Shown here: in pieces, positions 11,852 through 21,021 of the stretch
Layout of the letters: every line of letters starts with the position of its first letter
How positions within the stretch are numbered: position 1 is the first letter of the stretch
Assembly (NCBI GenBank): GCA_017620635.1
Contig: JAGAUV010000013.1
Span: 1 to 63,198 of the forward strand
Length of the DNA: 63,198 nt
Direction of reading: 5' to 3'
From: Muribaculaceae bacterium
GTDB lineage: Bacteria > Bacteroidota > Bacteroidia > Bacteroidales > Muribaculaceae
The notes under the pieces: model-generated
What the model was told of the DNA's origin: nothing
Database searches by the model: none
The model's input: only the letters and a program-made list of their open reading frames with translations
Position numbers and translations under genes: made by a program

Positions 11852-12967
11852 ATGGGCCGGGAAGTGAAACGCGGAAAAGCGAAAAAACAGGTCAGGAAAC
11901 AGCCGGGATGGCTTCGCGCCGTCCGTGGTGCTGTGCTTGCGCTCGACGTGCTTGTAGGCGGCGCCCTGCTGCTTACGGGCTACGCCGGCAATGTGTCGCC
12001 GCTGAGCCACAGCCCGTGGTGGGGGGTCTTTCCGCTCGCATTCCCCATAGTATTCTGGGCCGGACTCGTCATGTTCGCGGCGCAACTGGTGTGGTACAGG
12101 AAGGGCGCGCTGATCATGGGCCTTGCATTCGTATGCTGCGGCGGTCCGGCGCTTACATATTTCCCACTCAACATCATCAAGCCCACAGCGCCGGCCGATG
12201 CCGAGAAGCTGACCGTGCTGACCTACAACACATGCCATAACATACTGTGCACGCCCGAGGAGACCGACATAGCCGAGTACATACTCAGCCAGAATGCCGA
12301 TATAGTGGTGCTGCAGGAGAGCAGCCGTCTGGTAGCATCCAATGCCGTGGGCAAGGAGCGCATCCTCGCCGACAGCCTGAAAAGCCGCTATCCGCATATA
12401 AGTTTCGGCGGTGCCACGGGTTCGCAGCCGGTAATGTCGAAATACCCCATAGAACCTATCCATCTTGACGTGACAAAGGGCTCGTTCTACAACGGCGACA
12501 TCTCGGCCTACCGCGTGATACTGCCTACCGGGCGCCGACTGTCGCTCTTCAACGTGCATCTGCAATCCTACAGCCTCGCCGGCACTAGTCTCCGCAGGGC
12601 CGCCGAGAACGACTCGGGGCGCGTCCTCGTGCTCGACAAGCTCGTTGTCGCCGCCGCCGACCGTGTGCGCCAGACCAACAAGCTGCTGCAGTGGCTCAGG
12701 CTCTACGGCGGCCCCGACGTGATAATCTGCGGCGACTTCAACGATGTGCCGGGCTGCTACGCCATACGCGCACTCGCCGACGCCGGCTTCAAGAGCGTCT
12801 ATCCGCGCGTAGGCCTCGGCCCGATGATCACTTTCAACGACCGCTATCTCTATTTCTGTATCGACCACATACTTACACGTGGCGACCTCAAGCCGCTCGA
12901 GATGAACCGGGGCTCCATACGCTCGTCCGACCACTATCCGCTCACAGCGGTATTCGTACTGGAATAA
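11852..12967 (+). CDS. Membrane-anchored EEP-family hydrolase
   Basis: A 371-residue protein with a basic N-terminus and two or three transmembrane helices (residues about 25-105), followed by an endonuclease/exonuclease/phosphatase domain. Motifs: LTVLTYNTCHN, VLQESSRL (metal Glu), NVHLQS, CGDFNDVPG and the terminal SSDHYPLTAV. This N-terminal-helix architecture is common in Bacteroidota; substrates could be nucleic acid or phospholipid headgroups, and sequence does not decide. It is the last gene of the run that starts with dnaE. Confidence 0.85.
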   Translation: MGREVKRGKAKKQVRKQPGWLRAVRGAVLALDVLVGGALLLTGYAGNVSPLSHSPWWGVFPLAFPIVFWAGLVMFAAQLVWYRKGALIMGLAFVCCGGPALTYFPLNIIKPTAPADAEKLTVLTYNTCHNILCTPEETDIAEYILSQNADIVVLQESSRLVASNAVGKERILADSLKSRYPHISFGGATGSQPVMSKYPIEPIHLDVTKGSFYNGDISAYRVILPTGRRLSLFNVHLQSYSLAGTSLRRAAENDSGRVLVLDKLVVAAADRVRQTNKLLQWLRLYGGPDVIICGDFNDVPGCYAIRALADAGFKSVYPRVGLGPMITFNDRYLYFCIDHILTRGDLKPLEMNRGSIRSSDHYPLTAVFVLE

Positions 12968-12996
12968 AGTACTGCAATACAAGCAAATACAAAAAA

Positions 12997-13175
12997 ATTG
13001 CTTTACACTCGACTTATTCGTATCTTTGACAACAGTCTTAGATACTCACGCTCGGCAAACCAAAATAAATTTTGCTTTGCATTCGACTTATCCGTATCTT
13101 TGACTTCGTCTTAGATACTCACGCTCGGCAAACCAAAATAAATTTTGCTTTGCACTCGACTTATCCGTATCTTTG
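12997..13175 (+). repeat. Three tandem copies of a promoter-bearing repeat
   Basis: A unit of 73-74 bases is present about 2.4 times. Each copy contains TTTGCTTTRCAYTCGACTTA, then YCG and TATCTTTG, that is, a -33 TTG, a 20-base spacer and a perfect -7 box. The three -7 boxes are at 13021-13028, 13095-13102 and 13168-13175. The two full units also share CTTAGATACTCACGCTCGGC and the small palindrome CAAAATAAATTTTG. The last box lies 12 bases before the ATG of the GH16 gene, so all three could drive the beta-glucan cluster. No protein is encoded in 12968-13187. Confidence 0.85.
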
Positions 13176-13187
13176 CACATCAATACG

Positions 13188-14312
13188 ATGAAAAAACTAC
13201 TCATACTACTAAATATATTATTGCTCGTCTTAGTACTACCGTCATGCGGAGGCGAAGACGAGCCCCAGATCGACGACAACACCACCGCTGTCACACCCGA
13301 AAGTGTAGAGTTCACAGCCGCCGGCGGCAGCCGTACGGTAAGTGTGCGCACCGAGGCACGCGAATGGGACGCCACCACCGACGCAAGCTGGCTCAAGCTT
13401 ACCAAGAACGGTACATCCGGCAAAAGCGGCTCTATAGAAGTAACTGCCGAGGCCAATCCGTCGGTAAAAGAACGCAGCGCTACAGTGACAGTGATGGCCG
13501 GCCGCGCACGCGTGAAAATACCTGTTAGCCAGAGCGGCAAAGAGCCAGGCCCGACCGACAAGGACATAGAGATGCCCGAGGGCTATTCGCTGGTATGGCA
13601 CGACGAGTTCGCAGTCGACGGCAAACTCGACAAAACATCGTGGACGCACGAGGTGCATGGTCCGGGCTGGGTCAACAACGAACTGCAGACCTATGTACGC
13701 GAATCGTTCGACGGCAAGCCTGTGACAGAAATCACGAACGGCAATCTGAAAATCAACTGCTTCAAACACAATGGCAAGGTGTACTCAGGCCGCGTATATG
13801 CCAATGTCAACACCGGCTGGAAGTACGGTATCGTCGAGGCCCGTATCAAACTGCCCAAGGGCCGCGGCACATGGCCTGCCTTCTGGATGATGCCTGCCAA
13901 CAACGACTTCGGCACCACCCCGTGGCCTCTCTGCGGCGAGATCGACATCATGGAGGAGGTCGGCAATAACCCCAACTACACATCGTCGAGCCTGCACACC
14001 GATGCCTACAACCACACCAAGGGAACACAGAAGACCGCCGAGCGCCTTACCGCCGGAGCACAGAACGATTTCCATGTGTACCGCCTCGAATGGACCGAAG
14101 ACTACATCCGCACATATGTAGACGGCAAAATGCTGCTCAGCTTCAGCAACGACCGAAAAGGCGATGCGCGAACATGGCCGTTCAACAAAGCCTTCTATGT
14201 GATCCTCAATCTCGCATGGGGCGGCGACTGGGGCGGCGCACAGGGCGTAGACGAAGGCTGTCTGCCGGCGACAATGGAGGTAGACTATGTGCGTGTTTTT
14301 CAAAAAGACTGA
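13188..14312 (+). CDS. BACON-domain GH16 beta-glucanase lipoprotein
   Basis: The 374-residue protein begins at the ATG at 13188. The lipobox LPSC puts the lipidated Cys at residue 20. Residues about 38-115 form a BACON domain (SVEFTAAGGSRTVSV, ASWLKL, VSQSG), often a spacer or mucin/carbohydrate-binding module in Bacteroidales. The rest is GH16: LVWHDEF at the domain start, RIKLPKGRGTWPAFWMMP and the catalytic ExDxxE signature EIDIMEE (E251, D253, E256). GH16 enzymes with this form cleave beta-1,3 or mixed beta-1,3/1,4 glucans. First gene of the cluster, directly downstream of the triple promoter repeat. Confidence 0.93.
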   Translation: MKKLLILLNILLLVLVLPSCGGEDEPQIDDNTTAVTPESVEFTAAGGSRTVSVRTEAREWDATTDASWLKLTKNGTSGKSGSIEVTAEANPSVKERSATVTVMAGRARVKIPVSQSGKEPGPTDKDIEMPEGYSLVWHDEFAVDGKLDKTSWTHEVHGPGWVNNELQTYVRESFDGKPVTEITNGNLKINCFKHNGKVYSGRVYANVNTGWKYGIVEARIKLPKGRGTWPAFWMMPANNDFGTTPWPLCGEIDIMEEVGNNPNYTSSSLHTDAYNHTKGTQKTAERLTAGAQNDFHVYRLEWTEDYIRTYVDGKMLLSFSNDRKGDARTWPFNKAFYVILNLAWGGDWGGAQGVDEGCLPATMEVDYVRVFQKD

Positions 14313-14330
14313 GATCTAATAGTATAATAT

Positions 14331-15146
14331 ATGAGTAAGTTACCTTTAATAAGTCTGGCAGCGGCCGTGATCTTCGGCGCCTGCCAGAAATCCGCGCCCG
14401 AGGAAAGCATAGAGGCTCCCGAGGGTTACACACTGGTCTGGCACGACGAATTTTCGTACGACGGCATGCCCGATCCCTCGGTATGGACCCATGAGGAGAA
14501 AGGCGCCGGATGGGTAAACAACGAACTACAGACCTATGTTACCGGCCCTGTCGACGGCAAGGCCGTGACAGAAGTGAGCGACGGCACACTCAAGATCAAC
14601 TGCTTCAAACAGGACGACAAGGTGTACTCCGGCCGTATCTACGCCAATGTAGACAGCGGCTGGCAGTACGGCATAGTAGAGGCCCGTATCAAGCTGCCCA
14701 AAGGTCTCGGCACGTGGCCGGCCTTCTGGATGATGCCGGCCAACAACCGCACCCCGTGGCCTCTATGCGGCGAGATAGACATCATGGAAGAGGTGGGCTA
14801 TAATCCCGACTACACCTCGTCGAGCCTTCACACGGAAGCCTACAACCACGTGAAAGGCACACAGAAGACAGCCGAGCGTCTTACCGAGGGCGCCGAGGGC
14901 GACTTCCATGTGTATCGCCTCGAATGGAACGCCGACAATATCCGCACCTTTGTAGACGGCGAAGAGGTGTTCTCATTCGACAACGACCGCCAGGGCGACG
15001 AGCGTACCTGGCCTTTCGACAAGCCATATTATGTGATCCTCAATCTCGCCTGGGGCGGCAACTGGGGCGGCGCCAAAGGAGTCGACGAAAGCTGCCTGCC
15101 GGCGACAATGGAGGTAGACTATGTGCGCGTATTCCAAAAGAACTGA
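14331..15146 (+). CDS. GH16 beta-glucanase lipoprotein
   Basis: A 271-residue paralogue of the preceding enzyme without the BACON domain. The lipobox FGAC gives a lipidated Cys18; the catalytic signature is EIDIMEE (E148, D150, E153). Long stretches match the first GH16 almost word for word (GWVNNELQTYV, PLCGEIDIMEEVG, LPATMEVDYVRVFQK), so it is a tandem duplication, with a four-residue shorter loop after WMMPANN. The two enzymes may differ in location or preferred chain length. Gap to the first GH16 is 18 bases, to the GH5 gene four. Confidence 0.93.
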   Translation: MSKLPLISLAAAVIFGACQKSAPEESIEAPEGYTLVWHDEFSYDGMPDPSVWTHEEKGAGWVNNELQTYVTGPVDGKAVTEVSDGTLKINCFKQDDKVYSGRIYANVDSGWQYGIVEARIKLPKGLGTWPAFWMMPANNRTPWPLCGEIDIMEEVGYNPDYTSSSLHTEAYNHVKGTQKTAERLTEGAEGDFHVYRLEWNADNIRTFVDGEEVFSFDNDRQGDERTWPFDKPYYVILNLAWGGNWGGAKGVDESCLPATMEVDYVRVFQKN

Positions 15147-15150
15147 AACC

Positions 15151-16392
15151 ATGAAGAAGACATTATTACTGACAATAACTTTACTGCTGGTCCTCATAAT
15201 CGCATGCGATAAGAAAGAGAGCGGCAACGTGGCCTTCATGAAAGTAGAAGGCAAGGACATCATAGCACCCGACGGATCAAAGTTTTTTATAAAAGGCACC
15301 AATCTCGGCAACTGGCTCAATCCCGAGGGATATATGTTCGGTTTCCGTAAATGCAACTCGGGGCATTTCATCAACGAGATGCTATGCCAGCTCGTAGGCG
15401 AAGAGGCCACCAACGAGTTCTGGAGCAAATTCAAGGACAACTACATCACACGCAAGGACATAGAATTTATCGCCGAACAAGGCGCCAACACCATCCGCCT
15501 GCCCTTCCACTACAAGCTCTTTACCGACGATGACTACATGGGCAGCAAGACCGACGACGGCGAAGGCTTCGCCCGTATCGACAGCGTGGTGTCATGGTGC
15601 CGCGACAACGGCCTTGCCCTTATCCTCGACATGCACGACGCTCCCGGCGGCCAGACCGGCGACAATATAGACGACAGCTACGGCTATCCCTGGCTCTTCG
15701 AGAGCGAGGCCGCACAGCAGGAATTCTGCGACATATGGAAGCGTATCGCCAGCCGTTACGCCAACGAGCCCGTCATACTGGGCTACGAGCTTATCAACGA
15801 GCCTATCCCCCACTACATGAGCAACAAGGACGAGCTCAACGCCAAACTGGAGCCTCTGCACAAACGCGCCGTGGCCGCTATCCGCGAGGTGGACAAAAAC
15901 CATATCATCCTTCTTGGCGGCCCCCAGTGGAACAGCACCTTCGACAACTTTACCGACTGGACCTACGACGACAATATCATGTACATCTGCCACCGCTACG
16001 GCGGCGCCCCCACACCCGAAGCCATAGCGAGCTATATCGAGTTCCGCGACAAGACCGGGCTACCGATGTATATGGGCGAGATCGGGCACAACAGCGACGA
16101 ATGGCAGGCCGAATTTGTCAAGACCATGGAGGACAACAACATAGGCTACACATTCTGGCCGTTCAAGAAGGTCGACAATTCATGTATGGCCGGCATCGTA
16201 CGCCCCGAAGGCTGGGATTCGATCGTCGTCGCCTTCGCCGAAGCCCCCAGGGCAAGCTATGCCGAGCTACAGCAGGCACGTCCCGACCAGGCCACATCGC
16301 GCCGTCTGCTCGACGAGTTCGTCGAGGCCTCACGCATCGAGAACTGCGTGCCTCAGACTTCATATATACAATCCCTAAACCTAAATAAATAA
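15151..16392 (+). CDS. GH5 family glucanase lipoprotein
   Basis: The start at 15151 opens a lipoprotein signal (MKKTLLLTITLLLVLIIAC, lipidated Cys19); an upstream in-frame extension runs back into the GH16 gene. The 413-residue product is a GH5 TIM-barrel: GTNLGNWLNPEGYMFGF, NTIRLPFHY, the acid/base Glu in GYELINEP (E217) and the nucleophile in YMGEIGHNS (E310). GTNLGNWLxPEGY is typical of the exo-beta-1,3-glucanase-like branch, which suits the GH16 neighbours, but endo-beta-1,4 or 1,6 activity cannot be excluded. Its TAA overlaps the next ATG by one base. Confidence 0.88.
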   Translation: MKKTLLLTITLLLVLIIACDKKESGNVAFMKVEGKDIIAPDGSKFFIKGTNLGNWLNPEGYMFGFRKCNSGHFINEMLCQLVGEEATNEFWSKFKDNYITRKDIEFIAEQGANTIRLPFHYKLFTDDDYMGSKTDDGEGFARIDSVVSWCRDNGLALILDMHDAPGGQTGDNIDDSYGYPWLFESEAAQQEFCDIWKRIASRYANEPVILGYELINEPIPHYMSNKDELNAKLEPLHKRAVAAIREVDKNHIILLGGPQWNSTFDNFTDWTYDDNIMYICHRYGGAPTPEAIASYIEFRDKTGLPMYMGEIGHNSDEWQAEFVKTMEDNNIGYTFWPFKKVDNSCMAGIVRPEGWDSIVVAFAEAPRASYAELQQARPDQATSRRLLDEFVEASRIENCVPQTSYIQSLNLNK

Positions 16393-18623
16393 TGAAAGCA
16401 TCAGTAATCGCACTTGCAACAGGTCTCTGCCTGGCATGGCCGGCATTTGCCGGCGAGTCGGTCTACCTGGACAAGAGCAAACCACTCGAAGAACGTGTGG
16501 AGGATGCCCTCAGCCGCATGACAACGGCCGAGAAGCTCGACATCATCCACGCCCAGTCGAAATTCAGCTCCCGTGGCGTGCCCCGTCTCGGCATTCCCGA
16601 CGTATGGACCACCGACGGTCCCCACGGCATCCGTCCCGAAGTGAAATGGGACGAATGGGACCAGGCCGGCTGGACCAACGACTCATGCGTCGCCTTCCCT
16701 GCCCTCACAGCCCTTGCAGCGACATGGAACCCCGAGATGTCGGCTCTCTACGGCAAATCGATCGGCGAGGAAGCCGCCTACCGCAACAAGGATATTCTCC
16801 TCGGCCCGGGCGTGAACATCTACCGCACACCTGTCAACGGCCGTAACTTCGAATACATGGGCGAAGACCCGTATCTTGCCGGCCGCATGGTAGTGCCCTA
16901 TATCAAGGGCGTACAGGGCAACGGCGTGGCCGTGTGCCTGAAGCACTTCGCACTCAACAACAACGAAGTCAACCGCCACAACACCAACGTGATCCTTGAC
17001 GACCGCACACTCTACGAAATCTATCTGCCGGCATTCAAGGCCGGCGTACAGGAAGGCGGCGCATGGACCATCATGGGTGCCTACAACCTCTACAAAGACC
17101 AGCACCTTTGCCACAACCAGTATATCCTCAACGACATACTCAAGGGCGAATGGGGCTTCGACGGCGCGGTAGTGAGCGACTGGGGCGGCTGCCACGACAC
17201 CGACCAGGCCATACACAACGGCCTCGACATGGAGTTCGGCAGCTGGACCGACGGACTGAAGGCCGGCCGCAAGAACGCCTATGACGCCTATTATCTCGCC
17301 GGTCCCTATCTCGACAAGATCAAAAAAGGCGAGGTAGGCACACAGGAACTCGACGACAAGGCCCGTCGCGTGCTGCGCACAATCTTCCGCACCTCGCTGA
17401 GCGCCGACCGTCATCGCGGCAGCATGTGCTCGGAAGCACACTATGACGCCGCACGCCGTATCGGCGACGAAGGCATCGTGCTCCTCAAAAACGACGGCAA
17501 GGTGCTGCCAATGAACTTCGACAAGCCAGGCAAGAAAGTGCTCGTGGTAGGAGAGAACGCAGTGAAAATGATGACTGTCGGCGGCGGCTCGTCATCGCTC
17601 AAGGTACAGCGCGAGCTCTCGCCCATCGACGGTCTGCGCAACGCCCTCAAAGGCAAGGCCGATGTAGAATGGGTACGCGGTTACGTCGGCGATGTTACCG
17701 GCGAATACAACGGTGTGACCACCGGCCAGAACCTCAACGACTCACGCAGCAAGGAAGAGCTAATCGCCGAGGCAGTAGCCAAAGCCAAGGACGCCGACTA
17801 CGTGATATTTGTAGGCGGCCTCAACAAGTCGGCCCATCAGGACTGCGAGGACAGCGACCGCGCCGGCCTCGAGCTTCCCTATGCACAGGACGAAGTAATC
17901 GCCGCACTCGCCAAAGCCAATCCCAACTTTATCGTTGTAAATATCAGCGGCAACGCCGTGGCCATGCCTTGGGTCAAAGAAGTGCCAGCAATCGTACAGG
18001 GCTGGTTCCTCGGCTCCGAAGCCGGCAATTCAATTGCCGACATACTCACAGGCGCCGTCAATCCTTCGGGCAAGCTTCCTATGACCTTCCCCACCAGCCT
18101 CGACAATGTAGGCGCACACGCACTCAATGCCTACCCGGGCGTGAAACGTGCCGACAGCGACATATACGATCTTGAGTACAAGGAAGGACTGCTCGTCGGC
18201 TACCGCTGGCACGACGCCAAGAAAGCCAAACCTCTCTTCGCGTTCGGCCACGGCCTGAGCTACACCGACTTCACATACGGCAAGGCCACCATCGACAAGA
18301 AAGAGATGTCGGCCGACGGCACAGTGACAGTGACCGTACCTGTTACCAACAGCGGCGACCGCGCCGGCGCCGAGGTCGTACAGCTCTATGTGAGCGATCC
18401 CAAATGCTCGGTAATGCGTCCCGTAAAAGAACTCAAAGGCTTCAAGAAAGTATTCCTCAAACCCGGCGAGACCGCCAATGTAAGCTTCACAATCGGCAAG
18501 GACGCTCTCAGCTTCTTCGACGACAAGGCACACGCATGGACCGCAGAACCGGGCGAATTTACAGCCTCGGTAGGTTCGGCTTCCGACAACATCAAATCAA
18601 CCGTTAAATTTACTCTGAAATGA
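16392..18623 (+). CDS. GH3 beta-glucosidase, periplasmic
   Basis: A 743-residue enzyme with a cleavable signal peptide (cut after AFA, residue 20). The N-terminal TIM-barrel shows TDGPHGIR, LLGPGVNIYRTPVNGRNFEYMGEDP and KHFALNNNE, with nucleophile D263 in VVSDWGG. The alpha/beta sandwich carries DEGIVLLKNDGKVLPM, and a fibronectin type III-like domain closes the protein (GAEVVQLYVSDP, KELKGFKKVFLKPGE). It releases glucose from beta-gluco-oligosaccharides. No lipobox, unlike its neighbour, so it is probably soluble in the periplasm. Coupled by overlap to both flanking genes. Confidence 0.93.
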   Translation: MKASVIALATGLCLAWPAFAGESVYLDKSKPLEERVEDALSRMTTAEKLDIIHAQSKFSSRGVPRLGIPDVWTTDGPHGIRPEVKWDEWDQAGWTNDSCVAFPALTALAATWNPEMSALYGKSIGEEAAYRNKDILLGPGVNIYRTPVNGRNFEYMGEDPYLAGRMVVPYIKGVQGNGVAVCLKHFALNNNEVNRHNTNVILDDRTLYEIYLPAFKAGVQEGGAWTIMGAYNLYKDQHLCHNQYILNDILKGEWGFDGAVVSDWGGCHDTDQAIHNGLDMEFGSWTDGLKAGRKNAYDAYYLAGPYLDKIKKGEVGTQELDDKARRVLRTIFRTSLSADRHRGSMCSEAHYDAARRIGDEGIVLLKNDGKVLPMNFDKPGKKVLVVGENAVKMMTVGGGSSSLKVQRELSPIDGLRNALKGKADVEWVRGYVGDVTGEYNGVTTGQNLNDSRSKEELIAEAVAKAKDADYVIFVGGLNKSAHQDCEDSDRAGLELPYAQDEVIAALAKANPNFIVVNISGNAVAMPWVKEVPAIVQGWFLGSEAGNSIADILTGAVNPSGKLPMTFPTSLDNVGAHALNAYPGVKRADSDIYDLEYKEGLLVGYRWHDAKKAKPLFAFGHGLSYTDFTYGKATIDKKEMSADGTVTVTVPVTNSGDRAGAEVVQLYVSDPKCSVMRPVKELKGFKKVFLKPGETANVSFTIGKDALSFFDDKAHAWTAEPGEFTASVGSASDNIKSTVKFTLK

Positions 18624-20899
18624 AACTGACAAGAATAAGTATTCTCGCCGCTTTGGCAATATCACTTGCCTCATGCGGCAATAAGGGCGACAAGGCCGAT
18701 ATGGACAGCTATATCGACAATCTAATGAGCCAGATGACGCTCGAAGAGAAGATCGGACAGCTCAACCTACCGCCTGCCGGCGATATCGTGACCGGCGCAC
18801 CCCAGGACAGCCCCATCGGCGATATGGCATCGAAAGGCCAGATCGGCGGCACCTTCAACATCAAGGGCGCCGAGAAGATCAAGGCCCTGCAGGAGCTTGC
18901 CGTAGAAAAGAGCCGCATGCACATACCCCTCATCGTCGGCATGGACGTGATCCACGGCTATGAGACCGTATTCCCCATACCTCTCGCCCTGGCATCGTCG
19001 TGGGATATGGAAGCTATCGAGAAATCGGCATCCATCGCCGCCAACGAGGCCACGGCCGGCGGTATCAACTGGACCTTCAGCCCTATGGTCGACATCGCCC
19101 GTGATCCCCGTTGGGGCCGTGTGGCCGAAGGTGCAGGCGAAGATCCTTACCTCGGCTCGCAGATAGCACAGGCTATGGTAAAAGGCTATCAGGGCGACTT
19201 CTCCGACGAGAACGTCCTTGCCTGCATCAAACACTTCGCCCTCTACGGCGGCGCCGAGGCCGGCCGCGACTACAACACAGTAGACATGAGCCGCCAGCGC
19301 ATGTACAACGAGTATCTGCCGCCCTACAAGGCCGCAGTCGACGCCGGAGCCGCAACGCTCATGACCTCGTTCAATATCATCGACGGCGTGCCTGCCACCG
19401 CCAACGAGTGGCTGCTTCAGGATCTGCTCCGCGACCAGTGGGGCTTCGACAATCTTGTAGTTACCGACTATGCCTCGATAAACGAGATGGCCAACCACGG
19501 CATGGGCAACACCCTTGAAAACAGTGTACGCGCCCTCAAAGCCGGCACCGACATGGATATGTCGTCGAACGCCTTCGTGAGCGTACTCTCCGAGGCTCTC
19601 GACAAAGGCCTTATCAGCGAGGCCGACATCGACAAGGCATGCCGCCGTGTGCTTGAGGCCAAGTATCGCCTCGGTCTGTTCGAGAATCCCTACCGCTTCA
19701 ACAATGTAGAGCGCGAGAAGACCGACGTCTACACCGACGAGCACCGTGCCGCCGCACGCGAGATAGCAGCCAAGACTTTTGTCCTTCTCAAAAACGACAA
19801 CAACACACTGCCTATCAAGCCCCAGGGAACAATAGCCGTTATCGGTCCGCTCGGCAACACCTCCAACAACATGGTCGGAACATGGAGCGTAGCCAACCCC
19901 GGCGACAAGGCCAAGACCCTCTATGAAGGCATCAAAGAAGCCGCCGGCGACAAGGCCAATGTGGTATATGCCAAAGGTTCGAACCTATATGCCGATCCCT
20001 TTGTAGAAGACGCAGCCGCAAACGGCTACGGCGGCGGCATGCGCGATTCCCGCAGCGAGGACGAACTACTTGCCGAAGCACTCCGCGTAGCTCGCGGTGC
20101 TGATGTGATCCTTGCAGCAGTAGGCGAAAGCGTCGGAATGAGCGGCGAGGGCTCTTCGCGCTCGAATCTCGATCTTCCCGACACACAGCTTCGTCTTCTC
20201 AAGGCTCTCGTTGCCACCAGCAAGCCTGTGGTTATGCTCAACTTCGCCGGCCGTCCCACCACGATGGAATGGGAGGCAGCCAATATTCCGGCGATCATGA
20301 ATGTATGGCATGGCGGCACCGAGGCAGCCGACGCTATCGCAGATGTAGTATTCGGCAAGGTATCGCCCTCGGGCAAGCTTACCATGAGCATACCTCAGAA
20401 TGTAGGCCAGATACCTGTATACTACAACCACCTGAATACCGGCCGCCCCGTGCCGGAAGGAACTCCGCACTTCCACCCGTTCTCGAGCAACTATCTCGAC
20501 GTGCGCAACGAACCGCGCTATCCCTTCGGCTACGGCATGACATACACCACCTTCGACTACAGCGACTTTGCCCTCGACAACAACAAGCTGAGCAAGGACG
20601 GCAAGATCACAGCCAGCGTGAAAGTGACCAACAAGGGCAATGTAGCCGCCGACGAAATCGTACAGTTCTACACACGCGACATGGCCGCTTCGCTTGCCCG
20701 TCCCGTGAAAGAGCTGAAACACTTCGACCGCATCAGCCTTGCCCCCGGCGAGAGCAAAGTGGTAGAATTTGAGATTACACCTGACAAACTCGGCTTCTAC
20801 AACGCCAATGGCGAATACCTCATCGAGCCGGGCGAGTTCAAGGTAATGGCAGGCCCCAACAGCCGCGACGTACAGACACTCGACTTCACTCTGGAATAA
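18620..20899 (+). CDS. bglX: GH3 beta-glucosidase lipoprotein (BglX-like)
   Basis: A 759-residue GH3 enzyme with lipobox LASC (Cys19). It has the BglX-type start MSQMTLEEKIGQLNLP, then MDVIHGYETVFPIPLALASSWD, KHFALYGG and nucleophile D283 in VVTDYASINEM. The second domain includes TFVLLKNDNNTLPI and GEGSSRSNLDLP, and the end is a fibronectin type III-like domain. The sequence is only distantly related to the preceding GH3, so the two are not a recent duplication and probably differ in linkage preference. It overlaps the previous gene by four bases (ATGA) and ends the cluster before a strong terminator. Confidence 0.92.
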   Translation: MKLTRISILAALAISLASCGNKGDKADMDSYIDNLMSQMTLEEKIGQLNLPPAGDIVTGAPQDSPIGDMASKGQIGGTFNIKGAEKIKALQELAVEKSRMHIPLIVGMDVIHGYETVFPIPLALASSWDMEAIEKSASIAANEATAGGINWTFSPMVDIARDPRWGRVAEGAGEDPYLGSQIAQAMVKGYQGDFSDENVLACIKHFALYGGAEAGRDYNTVDMSRQRMYNEYLPPYKAAVDAGAATLMTSFNIIDGVPATANEWLLQDLLRDQWGFDNLVVTDYASINEMANHGMGNTLENSVRALKAGTDMDMSSNAFVSVLSEALDKGLISEADIDKACRRVLEAKYRLGLFENPYRFNNVEREKTDVYTDEHRAAAREIAAKTFVLLKNDNNTLPIKPQGTIAVIGPLGNTSNNMVGTWSVANPGDKAKTLYEGIKEAAGDKANVVYAKGSNLYADPFVEDAAANGYGGGMRDSRSEDELLAEALRVARGADVILAAVGESVGMSGEGSSRSNLDLPDTQLRLLKALVATSKPVVMLNFAGRPTTMEWEAANIPAIMNVWHGGTEAADAIADVVFGKVSPSGKLTMSIPQNVGQIPVYYNHLNTGRPVPEGTPHFHPFSSNYLDVRNEPRYPFGYGMTYTTFDYSDFALDNNKLSKDGKITASVKVTNKGNVAADEIVQFYTRDMAASLARPVKELKHFDRISLAPGESKVVEFEITPDKLGFYNANGEYLIEPGEFKVMAGPNSRDVQTLDFTLE

Positions 20900-20918
20900 A
20901 CTCATAATCAGACAGCAG

Positions 20919-20960
20919 CATCAGCCGGCGGTTCAAAACCCGACCGGCTGATGTTTTTTT
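20919..20960 (+). terminator. Terminator of the beta-glucan cluster
   Basis: CATCAGCCGG pairs with CCGGCTGATG over 10 base pairs around a 15-base loop, followed by seven T residues. It lies 20 bases after the second GH3 stop and separates the cluster from the XRE gene. Confidence 0.88.
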
Positions 20961-20969
20961 GTGATGCTA

Positions 20970-21000
20970 TTGTCTATGTCAGATATAATGCCTATTTTTG
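20970..21000 (+). promoter_or_regulatory. Promoter of the XRE regulator gene
   Basis: TTG (20970-20972), exactly 20 bases, then TATTTTTG (20993-21000). The ATG follows at 21022. The gene is thus transcribed separately from the glucanase cluster. Confidence 0.6.
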
Positions 21001-21021
21001 TAACATAATATTAGCAGTATT

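Noticed and set aside
11513-12982. Long minus-strand open frame opposite the rhomboid and EEP genes
   Set aside because: It spans two genes with clear catalytic motifs on the plus strand and has no family features itself.
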